Below are positions 9,905 to 20,764 of a DNA stretch of 64,000 bases, piece by piece. Numbering within the stretch: the stretch's first letter is position 1; each line of letters starts with the position of its first letter. The translations under genes and the position numbers were made by a program. The notes under the pieces are model-generated. The model ran no database searches and had not been told where the DNA came from. It worked only from the letters and a program-made list of their open reading frames with translations. Origin of the DNA: Undaria pinnatifida (Eukaryota > Sar > Phaeophyceae > Laminariales > Alariaceae); contig JABAKD010000019.1 in NCBI GenBank assembly GCA_012845835.1, positions 4,874,994 to 4,938,993 on the forward strand, written 5' to 3'.

Positions 9905-11955
9905 GTTCGTTGGCGGATGCTACGGATAAACAGTACTACTGCACGTTAGGATTTGCCCACATTCTTAGAATCAGCAATTTCCTTTCGAATACCGCGGTTA
10001 CATTCCGCTATCTACAGAGTTGGGTATTAATATTTAAATTTGTGGAGTTTGTTGCCGTATTGTTTAGAAAATGTCATTGGATATTTTATGCATGCACGTT
10101 GTTTGAATAAGCAGGGTTTTAGATGGCGCGCTTTGGACGCACGTTATCATGACGTGCACCCAGGAAAGGGGGCATATTGATATATGCCTGTGGACAAGCC
10201 TGATTTACTATATAGTACAAGGGCTCCGCATGGGCGCCGGCATTCGCCGGCGCCCATGCTTCGGATAGGGCAGGGCAGCACTTCGACAACATGAGGTGTA
10301 GCTGTCCGATTTGGCATGCATTGAACTTTAAAGTAATGCCAAGAGTTTTATACGAACATGGTATTATGAAAGTCATGCTTTGAAAAAAGAAAAAACGTAA
10401 TATTTTACAACAAAGAAGGCAAGGATGGGCGAAACAAACTATTAATATGTCAAATGCGCCGTCAAGTAAAAGTTGGCGTCTATCAAACAAAAATACCGGA
10501 AATAGTATCATTGAGAACCTGCGTCGCCTCTAGGCAAAACGAAAGAGGCCTTCGCATTAATGAAGAGACTGCACTGCTGACCACGTGGCAATGGAGGTTC
10601 GAAGTCGACAGGATGGAAAGTGGGTTTGCATCAAACGTCGACATGAGGACATGTCAGCCGGCGAGGTTTTGGAAGAAGATTATTTTGTTACGTGAAGGCT
10701 GTCGCGTTGATGGGTCTGCGTGGTCGCGGGCGAGGAGGAAAACGTAGAAGAGGAGGGCGATCTCTCGTTGAGGCGGCGTTGTCTAAGATTAGTACGGGGG
10801 TGGCTCTGCTCGCACGGGAGGTTGGCGTAGCTCTTCTTTTCTGTTTTCTCTCGGGAAGGCGGGGTATGTGTGTCTGTTGTCTTTTCTTCGCGGGGGCTTT
10901 CACGGTGTCGAAATCGGACGCGTCCCCTTAATTCATAATATCCAGAGTGTCTCTACCATGACGACTGCTGCTGATAGTGCCGTGCGTATTTCCTAGAGAC
11001 TGACATATTATTTACTGGTAGTAATAATAATATACCTTTGCAACATTTTTTTTTTTCATTCCATTTTTTATCCCCCGCACCACTTCCGCGCTCCCTCCTA
11101 GTAGACACTCAGATCCGGGGTCAAATAGCGGGCACTCCTCCTCCCTCCCCACTTCGGCACGTGCTTTCATTTTTACCGCGAGGAGAATCCAGCATTTTCT
11201 TCCCTCGTCGACACGCGTCGAACCAACCCACGCTGCTAGGCGCTCTCAGCAGTTGATCCTTATTTTTTTGCATTTTTGCAATCAAAGTCAAATCTCGTCG
11301 CGCGGTTGGTGTCGAACTCAAGGACAACCAAACGTTAGTAGTATTCAAGGGTAAAACCACTATTAATAGACCACCGGGGCGGCCGGCTGACAATTGATTA
11401 AAACAAAACAGGATCTTTGCATAGAGATTACATTCCCTCCCCCATATTGTATGATATTACGATGGTTGACGCGATATATATAGAATATAGCACCAAATAC
11501 CTAAATATCAGCGTACGCGGAGTTTTAGATATCATGAATAACGAACGACCGCTACGGCAGAGCACGGCAACGCATAGGGCTTCGCTATGCTGAGCTAGCG
11601 CTGCGCTGCGGTGCGCTGCTGAGCTGAGCCGCAGGGCGTCGCAGGGCACTGCACGGCGCTTCGTTGCTGTAAGCTATAGCGCTGCGATGGGGTGCTGGGC
11701 GGTGTCAAGCTGATGAGCCAAGCCCAGATCTCAGCCGATGAAGCTTCGTCAAGTACAAAACAAATGGTGCGAATCAAAGAAAAGCTAAAGCTGGACCGTT
11801 CCGCAACTAATGCACAGGCTGCAAATTAGTGGCAATTGGTAGGAAATTCAACGTACTAGACAAAAAGGTAGAAAAAATATGGAAAAAGTTCAAAATCGTG
11901 TTGTCAGAAAAACCAATTTTGCAGGAAGCAGCTGAAAGGTCAAGAAACAGGCAAT
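9905..11955. other. 2 kb without a recognised gene
   Basis: Contains a perfect 14 bp hairpin (10228-10259, listed separately) and a degenerate GC-rich GCGCTGC/GCTGAGC tract around 11560-11700. Open frames here, for example a Lys/Arg/Gly-rich one near 10.69-10.93 kb, lack an ATG in a good place or any family signature. Confidence 0.45.
10228..10259. other. Perfect 14 bp GC-rich hairpin
   Basis: GCATGGGCGCCGGC pairs with GCCGGCGCCCATGC across an ATTC loop. A TACTATATAGTA palindrome lies about 9 bases to the left. No CTRR terminus follows at Helitron spacing on either strand, and there is no U-run, so it is neither an obvious Helitron end nor a terminator. Confidence 0.75.
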
Positions 11956-11964
11956 ATTTCAGTT

Positions 11965-12240
11965 GTTGTTGTTGTTGTCGATCTCACATAAACTCGCATA
12001 ATCAAGTCCGCTGTCACAGGACAGGCTCCAGTCACTCTGGAGCTGAGGAATACCCTTGGGGAAAAACACAAACCAAAGGTGATACACGCATAAATCACAG
12101 CTGACGCAATTCATGCCTCCACCAGAAACATATAAAAGTGAAATCGGGAGTCAGTCTACGATGTGCCAGGTTCATACCGGTGCATACGTCTCATTACTTG
12201 CGCCTGGAAAAACCGACTATACCGCTTGCTACTCAAGAAA
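11965..12240 (-). repeat. (CAA)n-tailed short dispersed repeat, copy 1
   Basis: A roughly 260 bp unit present three times in the window (also 41957-42240 and, inverted relative to these, 49630-50013). Read on the minus strand it carries ATCGTAGACTGACTC, ATATGTTTCTGGTGGAGGCA, CAGCTGTGAT, GACTGGAGCCTGTCCTGTGA, and ends in a (CAA)n tail (short here, 11964-11980). A simple 3' triplet tail is typical of LINE-mobilised SINEs. No convincing tRNA head is visible. Confidence 0.6.
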
Positions 12241-12727
12241 GACTATCATGTATATATTACACGTGGTATCTATCACTACGCATACGCACAACAGACGCAA
12301 GTCAACTGGAAAAAAGAAACAAAGAAGAGAAAGAAAAGGAAATGGGTGCATGGGGCCAAGAAAAAGAAAAGGTGAATAAATTTTGGGGGGTCCGCTGGCG
12401 AGTCTGTCACCATAACGATGCCTCGTGGTTTTTCGACGATCTATAGCAGTACTACGAACGACTTCCGATACACCCACTGAAGCATGGACTACCGGCGAAT
12501 TACGCGATCGACAGCTGGCCGTTGTTGTCACGCGTCTATGTTTTGGGGGCCCCTGTGCGCTGCCTCTTGTTGGCTCTTGTTTGGGTAAAACATGCGGTGT
12601 GCTCGATGGTCTCGCGGCAGCAGCACACCAGAATCAGAACGTCCGCTCGTACGACGTATCATTCTTACAGGAAATGTAATATTTTTTTGTCCATCAATAT
12701 GAACATAAAACGGTTGTTATATATTTG
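12241..12727. other. Spacer, no gene seen
   Basis: No repeat partner or gene signature recognised. Confidence 0.4.
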
Positions 12728-13558
12728 ACAGAGTGATGCGTGTACGACTAAACTTGCCAACTGCACTCGTACTGCACTTTGAGCCTTCTGCTGTGGTTCT
12801 GGTTGCTACTAGTTGCTGCAGTATATGCTAGAAGTTTTGCCTTTCGGCTACTGCTGCTGCACCTGATGTTGTGTGTTTGCCAATGTTGTCAGTTGGCGTT
12901 CATGCTCGTCGTACATACTGCTGTTCTCACCCAGTACGTACGGGTTTTCTCGTACCACAACGGCACGACCGCGAGCTCAAAACAGAAGGGAGGTGACATG
13001 AAATGGCATGGACAATGGCCGCGTAAAAGCGAGCACAGCGGGGTAGTTCGCTGCGAATCAACCTCACTCGTTCATGCCTACAGCAGAGGCTTCCTGAAGT
13101 GTCAGCGGCCATGCTAAAGCCAGGGCCAAAGCCCGAGGAGGCGGCTCTTCTACCTGCTTGGTTTCGTCTCGAGATTCTGTTATATATATTGGACAGAGTG
13201 ATGCGTGTACGACTAAACTTGCCAACTGCACTTGTTTTGCACTTTGAGCCTTCTGCTGTGGTTCTGGTTGCTACTAGTTGCTGCAGTATGTGCGAGAAGT
13301 TTCGCCCTTCGGCTACTGCTGCTGCACCTGATGTTGTGTGTTTGCCAATATCGTCAGTTGACATGAAATGGCGTGGACAATAGCCACATAGAAGCAAGCA
13401 CAGCGGGATAGGTCGTTGTGAATCAAACGCACCCGTTCATGCCTACAGCACAGGCTGCCCGGAGTGTCAGCGGCCATGCTAAAGCCAGGGCCAAAGGCCG
13501 AAGAGACGGCTCTACGTGCTTGGTTTTGTCTCGAGATTCTGTTACATGAAAATGTCAT
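12728..13558 (+). repeat. 465 bp tandem duplication (two units)
   Basis: Unit 1 (12728-13192) and unit 2 (13193-13558) both start ACAGAGTGATGCGTGTACGA and end near CTCGAGATTCTGTTA. Unit 1 carries about 95 bases (12898-12993) missing from unit 2. Identity is high by eye. It is Leu/Cys-rich in translation, but frames differ between units, so it is probably not coding. Confidence 0.85.
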
Positions 13559-14400
13559 GATTCCATGGTTCGGGAGTTACGTTGTCACGAAACGTTTTGC
13601 CGTCGGTAATTTGTGTCGCGAAGTTGTTGGATATCGTCGGTAACTCGTGTCACGTTTTAGGTGAACCCAAACTAAAAAAATGAATTTCCAGCTGGAAAAA
13701 CGAGCAGAAACAAAGCAACAAAAAGGCCCGGCAAGACACCAAACGAACTAGTAAAAAAGTACAGCAAAGAAACTAACGCTAGAGAGTGTGCCACCGCAAA
13801 ATTGCAAAAATCATCACGTACGGTTTGGAAATGATGCCAATTTTGTAAATCATTCAGGCATTGCAGCCATCAAGATTCAACAATTTTTCCAAAATTTCTC
13901 CTCGACATACGGTATTTTTGCAACTTCTCGCTCGTCTCGCTCGGCACCAGTCCGCGTTCACGTCGATGTGCGGAATGGACACGGCAGGGCGAGGGGCGTT
14001 AGGGCCGCCCCCTGAAGGCGGCGCTCGAACCAAGCAATATTCGACCGAGAATTCCAGTTCCGCGAATCGCATGCTTCGGCCGAGACAAAAAACTCCTGAG
14101 CAAATACACGTGACACCAAGGAATGATTTTATATATATTTATATTGTTTATGTGAACATTTTCAGAGATGACGTAAACTCATTGTTTCACGGAATGGCAC
14201 AATGACTTGGTATGTGAACAAGACTCCAGGGTCGCGCACGCCAAAATATGACAAAGGGGAGCACCCCCTGTTGTCACTCGAGTACCCTATGTATGTCTTC
14301 CACTTCCATAATTTCTTTCCTCCCTACCCGATGGCGTTCCGAATACCGCGAGAGATCCAGCCATGCGTCGAGCACCCGTGTACGTGGACGGTGAATCACA
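13559..14400. other. Spacer, no gene seen
   Basis: No gene or repeat partner recognised. A GC-rich patch at 13980-14030 stands out slightly. Confidence 0.4.
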
Positions 14401-14699
14401 CTATACAGATTTTTCATAAACGTGAAGGGTGCCTGGAATCAACTCATGTGAACCCTGGTAACATATGACGAGTGCACACTGAGAGGGATGAGCCATGACA
14501 GTCTTCAGAGGTCGGCAAGGAGTCGTTGTGAAACGAGCTCCACCACACTCATGATGATTTAGATGGTAACGGATCACATGAAATGGGGTCTCGTTGGTCC
14601 AACAATTGTTAAGGTACAATGAAGTACATATACAGACAGTAGTTCGAATGTGGGTGAGAAGCGTCTGTGCAAACCCGAGTGCGATTATCGGATTGGACA

Positions 14700-15366
14700 G
14701 CATGTCACAAACATTAGGTTTGCACGCATCGTTATAGTTTTTGGGGGAATGCGTCTCGCCTCGTGCATCCCGCACGAGGCCCGCTTGTGGCATCCGGTAG
14801 TAGTCTCCCGGTCTTACTCCACAAGCCACTGTCAAATAGGCGCAACGTCTCAATATCATCACGTCCCAATGCTCACCGAGGTCAAATACAGACTGATAGA
14901 AATACCATCTGGGGGAGAGTCCTCAGTGGCCCAGAAGTCGCTACCCCAACTCTCCCGTCCCATCGCTAGCTCTTCATAGAGCTCTGGCAAATGAGAAGGC
15001 CCAAGGATATAGACGACTGAGGTATCCGATCGACCACATGTCCTCACTAGGAGCAGAAATACATGTTTCTCGGGGGTCTACAATATCTTTCCCCCATTTC
15101 CCTACTTACCAACGATTGGAAACCCCTTATTAGACCTAGAGTAACCACCGTAGCAGAGTGGACGTGGTGGGCCTGCACTTCTTCCCCTTCTTGCCCGTCT
15201 CCTTCCTCGAAACAATCAACTCGTACGGCATTATCTTATACGACACCCCTGTCCATCTTACGCACGTGAGCTCAGTCAACACCTCAATCCTGACGCGCGT
15301 GACATCAAGGAACAGGTTGCTGGGAGGATTGTCATGCCACGTGCGTTTTTGCTTCAATATCAAGAG
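14700..15366 (-). other. Possible exons of an unidentified minus-strand gene
   Basis: Two minus-strand frames look more protein-like than their surroundings. One (15366 down to 15136) contains NLFLDVTRVRIEVLTELT and GVSYKIMPYELI, faintly like the ligand-binding lobe of periplasmic-binding/ionotropic-receptor proteins. Another (15047 down to 14859) contains LGPSHLPELYEELAMG. A GTAAGA donor-like site follows the first hydrophobic stretch. It lies downstream of, and on the same strand as, the transporter exons, but it does not resemble transporter sequence. A 9 bp perfect hairpin sits at 14758-14780. Weak evidence. Confidence 0.2.
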
Positions 15367-15399
15367 CAGCTATTGATAACATAATCCTTGTTGTACAGC

Positions 15400-16520
15400 T
15401 TCCCCAGTGCCTGTACTCTATATTAACTATGTAGTGAATATGTACATTTGACGTGCGGATATATTGAGAGCCCGTTCTTTTAACAACCCCAACGAAATAT
15501 TGTCGCGGTAGGATGATTATCTCGAGAAACATCCTGCTCTGAGATTTGACACCTTGAACCCCTTCTCTTGCAGATGTTTTTGAGCGTGTGGCGTCGTGCT
15601 TCAACATTACCCCACCTCCCTTGGTACACAGCTCCTCCCGCAAAATATATGTATATAAATTACTTGGTCTCTATTAGCACCGACGATATAAAACATATAT
15701 GTATGTTAGGGTTGCCGTTGCTTGCCAACGGTGCTGTAAAACATGCCAATCACATTGGGAGTTACACAGCCAGCGTACCGTTTTGTTTTGTTTGTTTTTT
15801 GGTGGTCACCATGATGGTTATCGAGTTAGGTCATATTCTGCGGGGTGGAGAACCGTAACTCCTCACAAGGTGAATGATCGCATCACGTAGTGTGAAAATG
15901 GTAGGGCACCCACGGGGCAGTTACATACTACTGCCCTTTGCCGTCGCGGGAGTGGTCCCACCAGAAAACAAAGTAAATCATTGGCGATGTCATCCACAAG
16001 CAAGAATGTAAGAACAAGGTGCCGAAGTCCGCCTTATGAGTGGTTGTTAGCAGGATGCAGAACTGGTACAACCTTCATGCGACTCGCTTAACACCTCACG
16101 GCGATTTGCGCCTAATGCAAGCAATGTCAGCCTGATCGGTGAAACCCCGACGTCCTCGGCCTCGGCATAGTGATGCGAGGGTCTATGACAATACGACTAC
16201 GGCCATGCACACACTGAATACACCCGCTCCAGCATACACATTGGCTGGTGCGATCGACTGCAACGGTAAGACGCCATGCGCTGTCGCGGTGACGTAGCAT
16301 CATCCCTGTCCGACTCATCTACACTGCTTGATACTAGTCCTTACTTTCTGGTCGGGGACTTAAGGCAGTTGTGAGACCGAGACCCCGCCGTATCGCATGT
16401 ATGTGAAACAAAACACATGGTGGCGTACCTCTCACACATATGAAGTCGAGTAACTGACACCTGGCGCCATGGATGAGTTGTCGTCTTGATATCTACCAAC
16501 GCTGTCATGGTAGTCTATAC
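15400..16520. other. No recognised exon; probably intron or intergenic
   Basis: I looked on the minus strand for the expected continuation of the transporter (a membrane segment with a WGxGxxxGPxxGG-like motif) and did not find it. Confidence 0.35.
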
Positions 16521-17971
16521 TTCATGTCCAAACAGACCCTTGACGAACGCACCCATCAAACGCCTCACTTCATTAAGCCCGTCTTACAAAGATTACGGTT
16601 GCCAACCCACTTCGAACCGCGTCTAATGGTTTGGTAGCAACCCGCTCAAAGTTCAATTACATGGAGAAAATGCTGCAATTGTTACCTTAACGCGTTGTTC
16701 ACCTCACCTGGAAGTAAAGGCGACTGCGAATGTTGTCGAACACCCGAACACCACGGAAAGAATAGTGGTTGAAACGATGCCGAACACCAACACGAAGCGC
16801 TGGCCCAAACGGTCCCCCGCTATACCCCATAAGTGGGAAGATAACAGACGGCCGATCATGAACGACGAAGACATCAAACCGGCGTAGTACCCTGGCACAG
16901 ATACAAGTTTGGAGAAACGGGTGTTGCACCGATGTGGATGCATGCGCATTACTCGAAGCGCAACGGGTAGGCGACATGTTCCTCCCGAGAAGCTTCAACA
17001 GCGCACTTTGCCGATCTGCCTGTCCCCGTCTATCGTGGCGGGTACACAGCGTCAGTGATTTTGGACTCCGGCGACCTTATAGCGGTGGAAGGTTTGGACG
17101 TGTGTGTTGCGCTCGTCGAGTCGCGACAAAAATATGAGTGGGGTGTGCACAACCCTTGACCAAGTTGGGCACAGCACACACTCGATGGTGTTTTCGCAGC
17201 ACATTACCGTACCCACTCTAACCACGAGTAAAATGACTGAGCGTGCAAAAAAAATATAGGGCTCCAAACATAATCTACCTGTGTATATGTACTTTGAGAT
17301 CGAGCGACGACGTCGGAGTGGCAAGGGGAACCGTATTTCAGGATATACGGCTGGGAGCTCGTTTCAAACCAGCGATTTCTCAAAAACATAATCAAGGCAG
17401 CTCCTGTAGAACGACTCATGGTCAAACGTGCCGTTACCACCGATCGATTCTGCCGCTGCCCCCGTTTACTTGGGAATGCGAAAAATTTACTAGCACAAAA
17501 TGTTTTTTTGCCGTCCGACAATGTGGAGGTTATGTTTCAACGCCAATCAGTCGTAAGCTTTCCCAGAACTAGAGAAAATACCATTTCTGGCCATGTTCGT
17601 TGGAAGAGCGCAGCACAAGATACCTACTAAGACTCAAAAGTGCCGACCCGGGCTTGGTTTCTCGTTCATGACGCGGAGTTTCCGCGCCGAGTTCAATAAT
17701 CTCGTTCTCGGATCTCCTCCGCATAAACTCTTGCAACAGTGAGCCTTCCTTTCGTATCGACCTGTTTCATACAAACAGCAGGTGTCCATTGCTGCAGATC
17801 AAGACAAACATTATCTCTCTCCTTTTCATCACCTGCTTCGTCCTTGTCGTCAACAACGCCGAGGTGCTCCACCATGTAGCCAGCGTAGGCATACACGCTC
17901 ATTTGGACGACCATTGAGCTAACCAGACTTGCCATGATCGCCATCATGGGCAGATAAGGAAACGGAGCCAT
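16521..17971 (-). CDS. MFS transporter, ZIFL-like, partial (three exons)
   Basis: Three minus-strand exons read as the start of a 12-TM major-facilitator transporter, closest in style to plant zinc-induced-facilitator-like proteins. Exon A (17971-17833) starts at an ATG and encodes PYLPMMAIMASLVSS (TM1), then GYMVEHLGVVDDKDEAG. Exon B (16891-16708) encodes YYAGLMSSSFMIGR (TM2), the MFS loop signature WGIAGDRLGQR, and TM3. Exon C (from 16563) encodes RRLMGAFVKGLFG, the expected start of TM4. Borders fit: donor GCAG^GTGATG at 17833, acceptor TGTGCCAG^GG at 16892, donor TCCAG^GTGAGG at 16708, acceptor GTGAG^GCG at 16563. Phases join cleanly (G+GG Gly; AG+G Arg). The end of exon C (GAA^GTATAG at 16521) is less certain. 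The start may instead lie upstream, since CTGTGCAG precedes the ATG. No later exons were found; the gene may be truncated or have long introns. It probably moves a small solute by proton coupling; substrate unknown. Confidence 0.72.
17305..17425 (+). repeat. tRNA-related SINE family 2, copy 2 (in transporter intron)
   Basis: Aligns to 9755-9900. Box-A-like GTGGCAAGGGG at 17318-17328; the box B position reads CGTTTCAAACC (17360-17370). It lies inside the 941 bp first readable intron of the transporter gene, antisense to it. Confidence 0.5.
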
Positions 17972-17979
17972 TCGCTGCA

Positions 17980-19490
17980 CAGGTCACCGGAAACATCGTA
18001 GAAACAGGCGAAAAGAATGACATGATCGTGTTCGTCACTGGGTCGCCCACGTCAAGAAACATACCTAAGCGTGCACACAAGGAAAGATTGAATATAAAGC
18101 AGATATAAATAACGTTTTCGATCCTCTTTATTGCATTCGTTCAAAAACTGGCATATGAACGTATGTAAAGCGGCTCCGATATGCGGGCGGCTGACCCCCC
18201 TCGCGAAACGAAAATTTCAACAAAATGTGAAGGGGGGAGAAAGAAAAGGCCCATGATTAGGAGCAACTACTTCGCAGCAATATGATTTTGGCAAAAGCTT
18301 GTGCGGAGCCAATTTTCCCTGTGCTGTGCGCCTGTTGGCGATGGCAAGTTCTGATCGGCGGTATTGGTGTATTTTTCAATACGGAAAACGAGAAGAGGAC
18401 CGGGAGGGAATACAATCAATGAAGAAAGCAAACATACGAGTATGCATGTTTCCCTGGCTCTTGAGAGCGTCGTAGGGCAATGTCGTTGAACAGACAAAAA
18501 ATGGGGTGGTGGAGAAATTGGTGGGTAGGGAAATAGAACGTGTAGATATATATTCAGGTTTTGTCGAGTGCCACAAACAATATATAGCTCCTCGCGAGTA
18601 CAAAGGAAAGGGCGTCTCGAAAAATTGAAAAACAAACGGGACTGATCTCCGCCAGAGTACGGTATCCCGATACGACAGCGCTAATCAATCGTTGGAATTC
18701 ACCCCCCCCATTGTCGTGTCTGTCTCCAAGGAGAAGGCACAATCAACAGCATCCCTGATTTTGCAACTGATACGGTGCAGTACCATATTATCATTTCCTC
18801 AAGTAAAAAGCGAGTCAATGGAAAATTCAGTCAATCAAAAAGTAGTACACCTTCACTGCTGCGGCAGAACGAAAGTTAGCAATAACCACTGTCATCGAAA
18901 TTACCTTCATGAACCAAGATTCACAATCCGGGAACATAATTTAAACTTATTCCCAACGAAGAAACCCAACATCCGAATCCCAAAATCTGGGGATACGTTA
19001 CCACTTACTCGAGAAAAAAATTGATATATTATTTAGATTATATGTACCCTGACGCTAACCCTGAGGAAATGAAACGCCACCATCTAATCAATGTAGGGTG
19101 AAACTCTCTTCGTCTCGTGCACAGTGTGCACAAGCCATTTTCTTGAATATTTGGTAAGCTCTAGTGCAAAATCTAGCTACACACCAAGATTTCAAAGTCC
19201 GACAAATCCACACAATCCCAAATAAATGCAAAAGTGAAAGAAAAAAAATCCAAAACAAATATCCAGAATCGGAAACAAACTGCATGCATACAGTCTTTTC
19301 AAGAAAATCTCCAACATCAATCCGCACTCAGCTGCCGCTCCTAGTAACAGTGGATTTTCACCACACACCGTGATGATACGGGCCTCCAGGCAACTGCCTT
19401 CTCAATGGGAACACATCTTAAACCATCCGAATTCCAAAATGTCCAGGTCCGAAACATGATACCGTCATTTGTTTACGATGACCACTTGCA
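17980..19490. other. 1.5 kb without a recognised gene
   Basis: Upstream of the transporter start. No TATA-like or exon sequence could be tied to that gene, and no repeat partner was recognised. Confidence 0.4.
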
Positions 19491-19494
19491 AAAA

Positions 19495-19755
19495 ATTAAC
19501 AATAACCTTACCCAAACTAAGCCTTATAACACAATTCCCCCCTGAAACGGCGGCATAGCAGCTCGGTCGGAAATACGGGCGGACCTGGTCAATATGCTCA
19601 AGCGGTGTCATCTCCTGGGTATAACGTGGAGAATATTCTTCAAGTTCGATATGGGAAGAGTGTGAAAAATTAAACTAATATTGTGTACGGTGGGAATCGA
19701 ACCCACGACGAAAAAAAAACATTGTTTCTGCCGACGACGCCATCTTATAAGAGTA
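19495..19755 (-). repeat. tRNA-derived SINE family 1, copy 2 (intact box B)
   Basis: On the minus strand TGGCGTCGTCGG (from 19731-19742) fits box A, and GGTTCGATTCC (from 19693-19703) is a perfect box B inside a GTGGGTTCGATTCCCAC T-arm-like stem. The body then runs left to about 19495 and matches 9085-9335. The anticodon region is not tRNA-like, so it is a SINE head and not a tRNA gene. Confidence 0.7.
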
Positions 19756-19974
19756 TCGTTCGGGGATGAAGGGTGCCCCCGCCGGTTTGCCTATTGAGCA
19801 GGTCCTCGGAGGGTCCACACTTTCTTAGTCTTACTTAGGAGAGACGTAGCTATGTTGTTATATTCCACGAGAGCCCCGGATAACTTCTGAGCGCCGAAGC
19901 GCATGCCTCAGGTTCATTTCCTGACTACCCCTAATAGATAACACGCCACAATATCATACGAAAACGGCCAATTA
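19756..19974. other. Spacer, no gene seen
   Basis: Nothing recognised. Confidence 0.4.
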
Positions 19975-20320
19975 CCTATCGTTCAAGACAATTGCAGGCC
20001 TTTCAAAGCCGTACTTCAACAGTAGGCTGGACATGCCCCGCTCAATTTTGACGTATTTAGCCGTGAGTGTTTCAACTTTGATGTAGATCATGGACCAACC
20101 GATAAATGGAAAGCCAGCCTCTTCATTTTTGTTCTGTACGAGAGATATGGCCAATATTTCTAAACGAAAAAGACAAAAACACCCAAACCATGCGTACTAA
20201 ATTAAACAATATAAAGGCCGGCTTCTTTCCGTTTGGCTGCACATGCGGTTCAAAATCGTCGTTAACCTTTAATAATCAAATTCTCAAAATTGAGCGAAGC
20301 ATCGCATAAATGAAATTTTC
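19975..20320. repeat. 0.3 kb dispersed repeat, copy 1 (partner 23.2-23.5 kb)
   Basis: Same orientation as 23225-23530. Shared landmarks: ATGCCCCGCTCAAT, GACGTATTT/GACGCATTT, GAGAGATATGGC, TGCACATGCGGTTCAAA and TTCTCAAAATTGAGC-like ends. Degenerate and probably old. Confidence 0.55.
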
Positions 20321-20589
20321 TCCACTTTTTGTCGGAAACAGTTGACTTTTATATGAATTCGATTTTGGTAGTTCTCTTGTAACAGTTGGGTGGCGAATTC
20401 GGCAATGTAACACTTATACAGATTTTCTTGCAAGAAGAAGATTCTTCAGCGTTGTTTTTAAACAATTTCACAACATTGTGCAATGTTGTGTGTCAGGGGT
20501 AGTGCTTCAAATTTCCAAGTCGTACCTCGTGAAAGCTTTGCGCTACGACATTCGGAAAAATCTTCGAAAAACATAAGTTCGTATTAGCG

Positions 20590-20760
20590 CGCCGTATTCC
20601 GCGGCATAGAACGGTTCTCAACCAACCCTGATTTTTCACACTAAATACAAGTATATTTCAGCCCCCCTGCTGCCTACGCACGATGTTTGGCCGATTATGG
20701 CGATGTATTTAGTCAAGTCTAATTTGCAGTGGTGCACGAGATACGACTAAAAGCGCCTTT
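20590..20760 (+). repeat. Dispersed repeat, copy 1 (partner 26.69-26.90 kb)
   Basis: Shares GTATTCCGCGGCATA-AACGGTT, CAGCCCCCCTG, CTGCCTACG, GATTGGCCGATTA and TTTGCAGTGGT-CGAGATACGAC with 26690-26905. The second copy has about 35 extra internal bases. Confidence 0.55.
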
Positions 20761-20764
20761 ATCC

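Noticed and set aside
10228-10259. Hairpin as a Rho-independent terminator
   Set aside because: No T-run follows on either strand, no gene precedes it, and the context is eukaryotic.
10692-10931. Arg/Gly-rich frame followed by a hydrophobic segment
   Set aside because: Begins at GTG, has no ATG in a suitable place, no homologue recognised, and a minus-strand frame is equally open.
19681-19755. tRNA gene on the minus strand
   Set aside because: Box A and box B are present but the anticodon arm is not, and the body continues as a repeat shared with 9.1-9.3 kb, so it is a SINE head.
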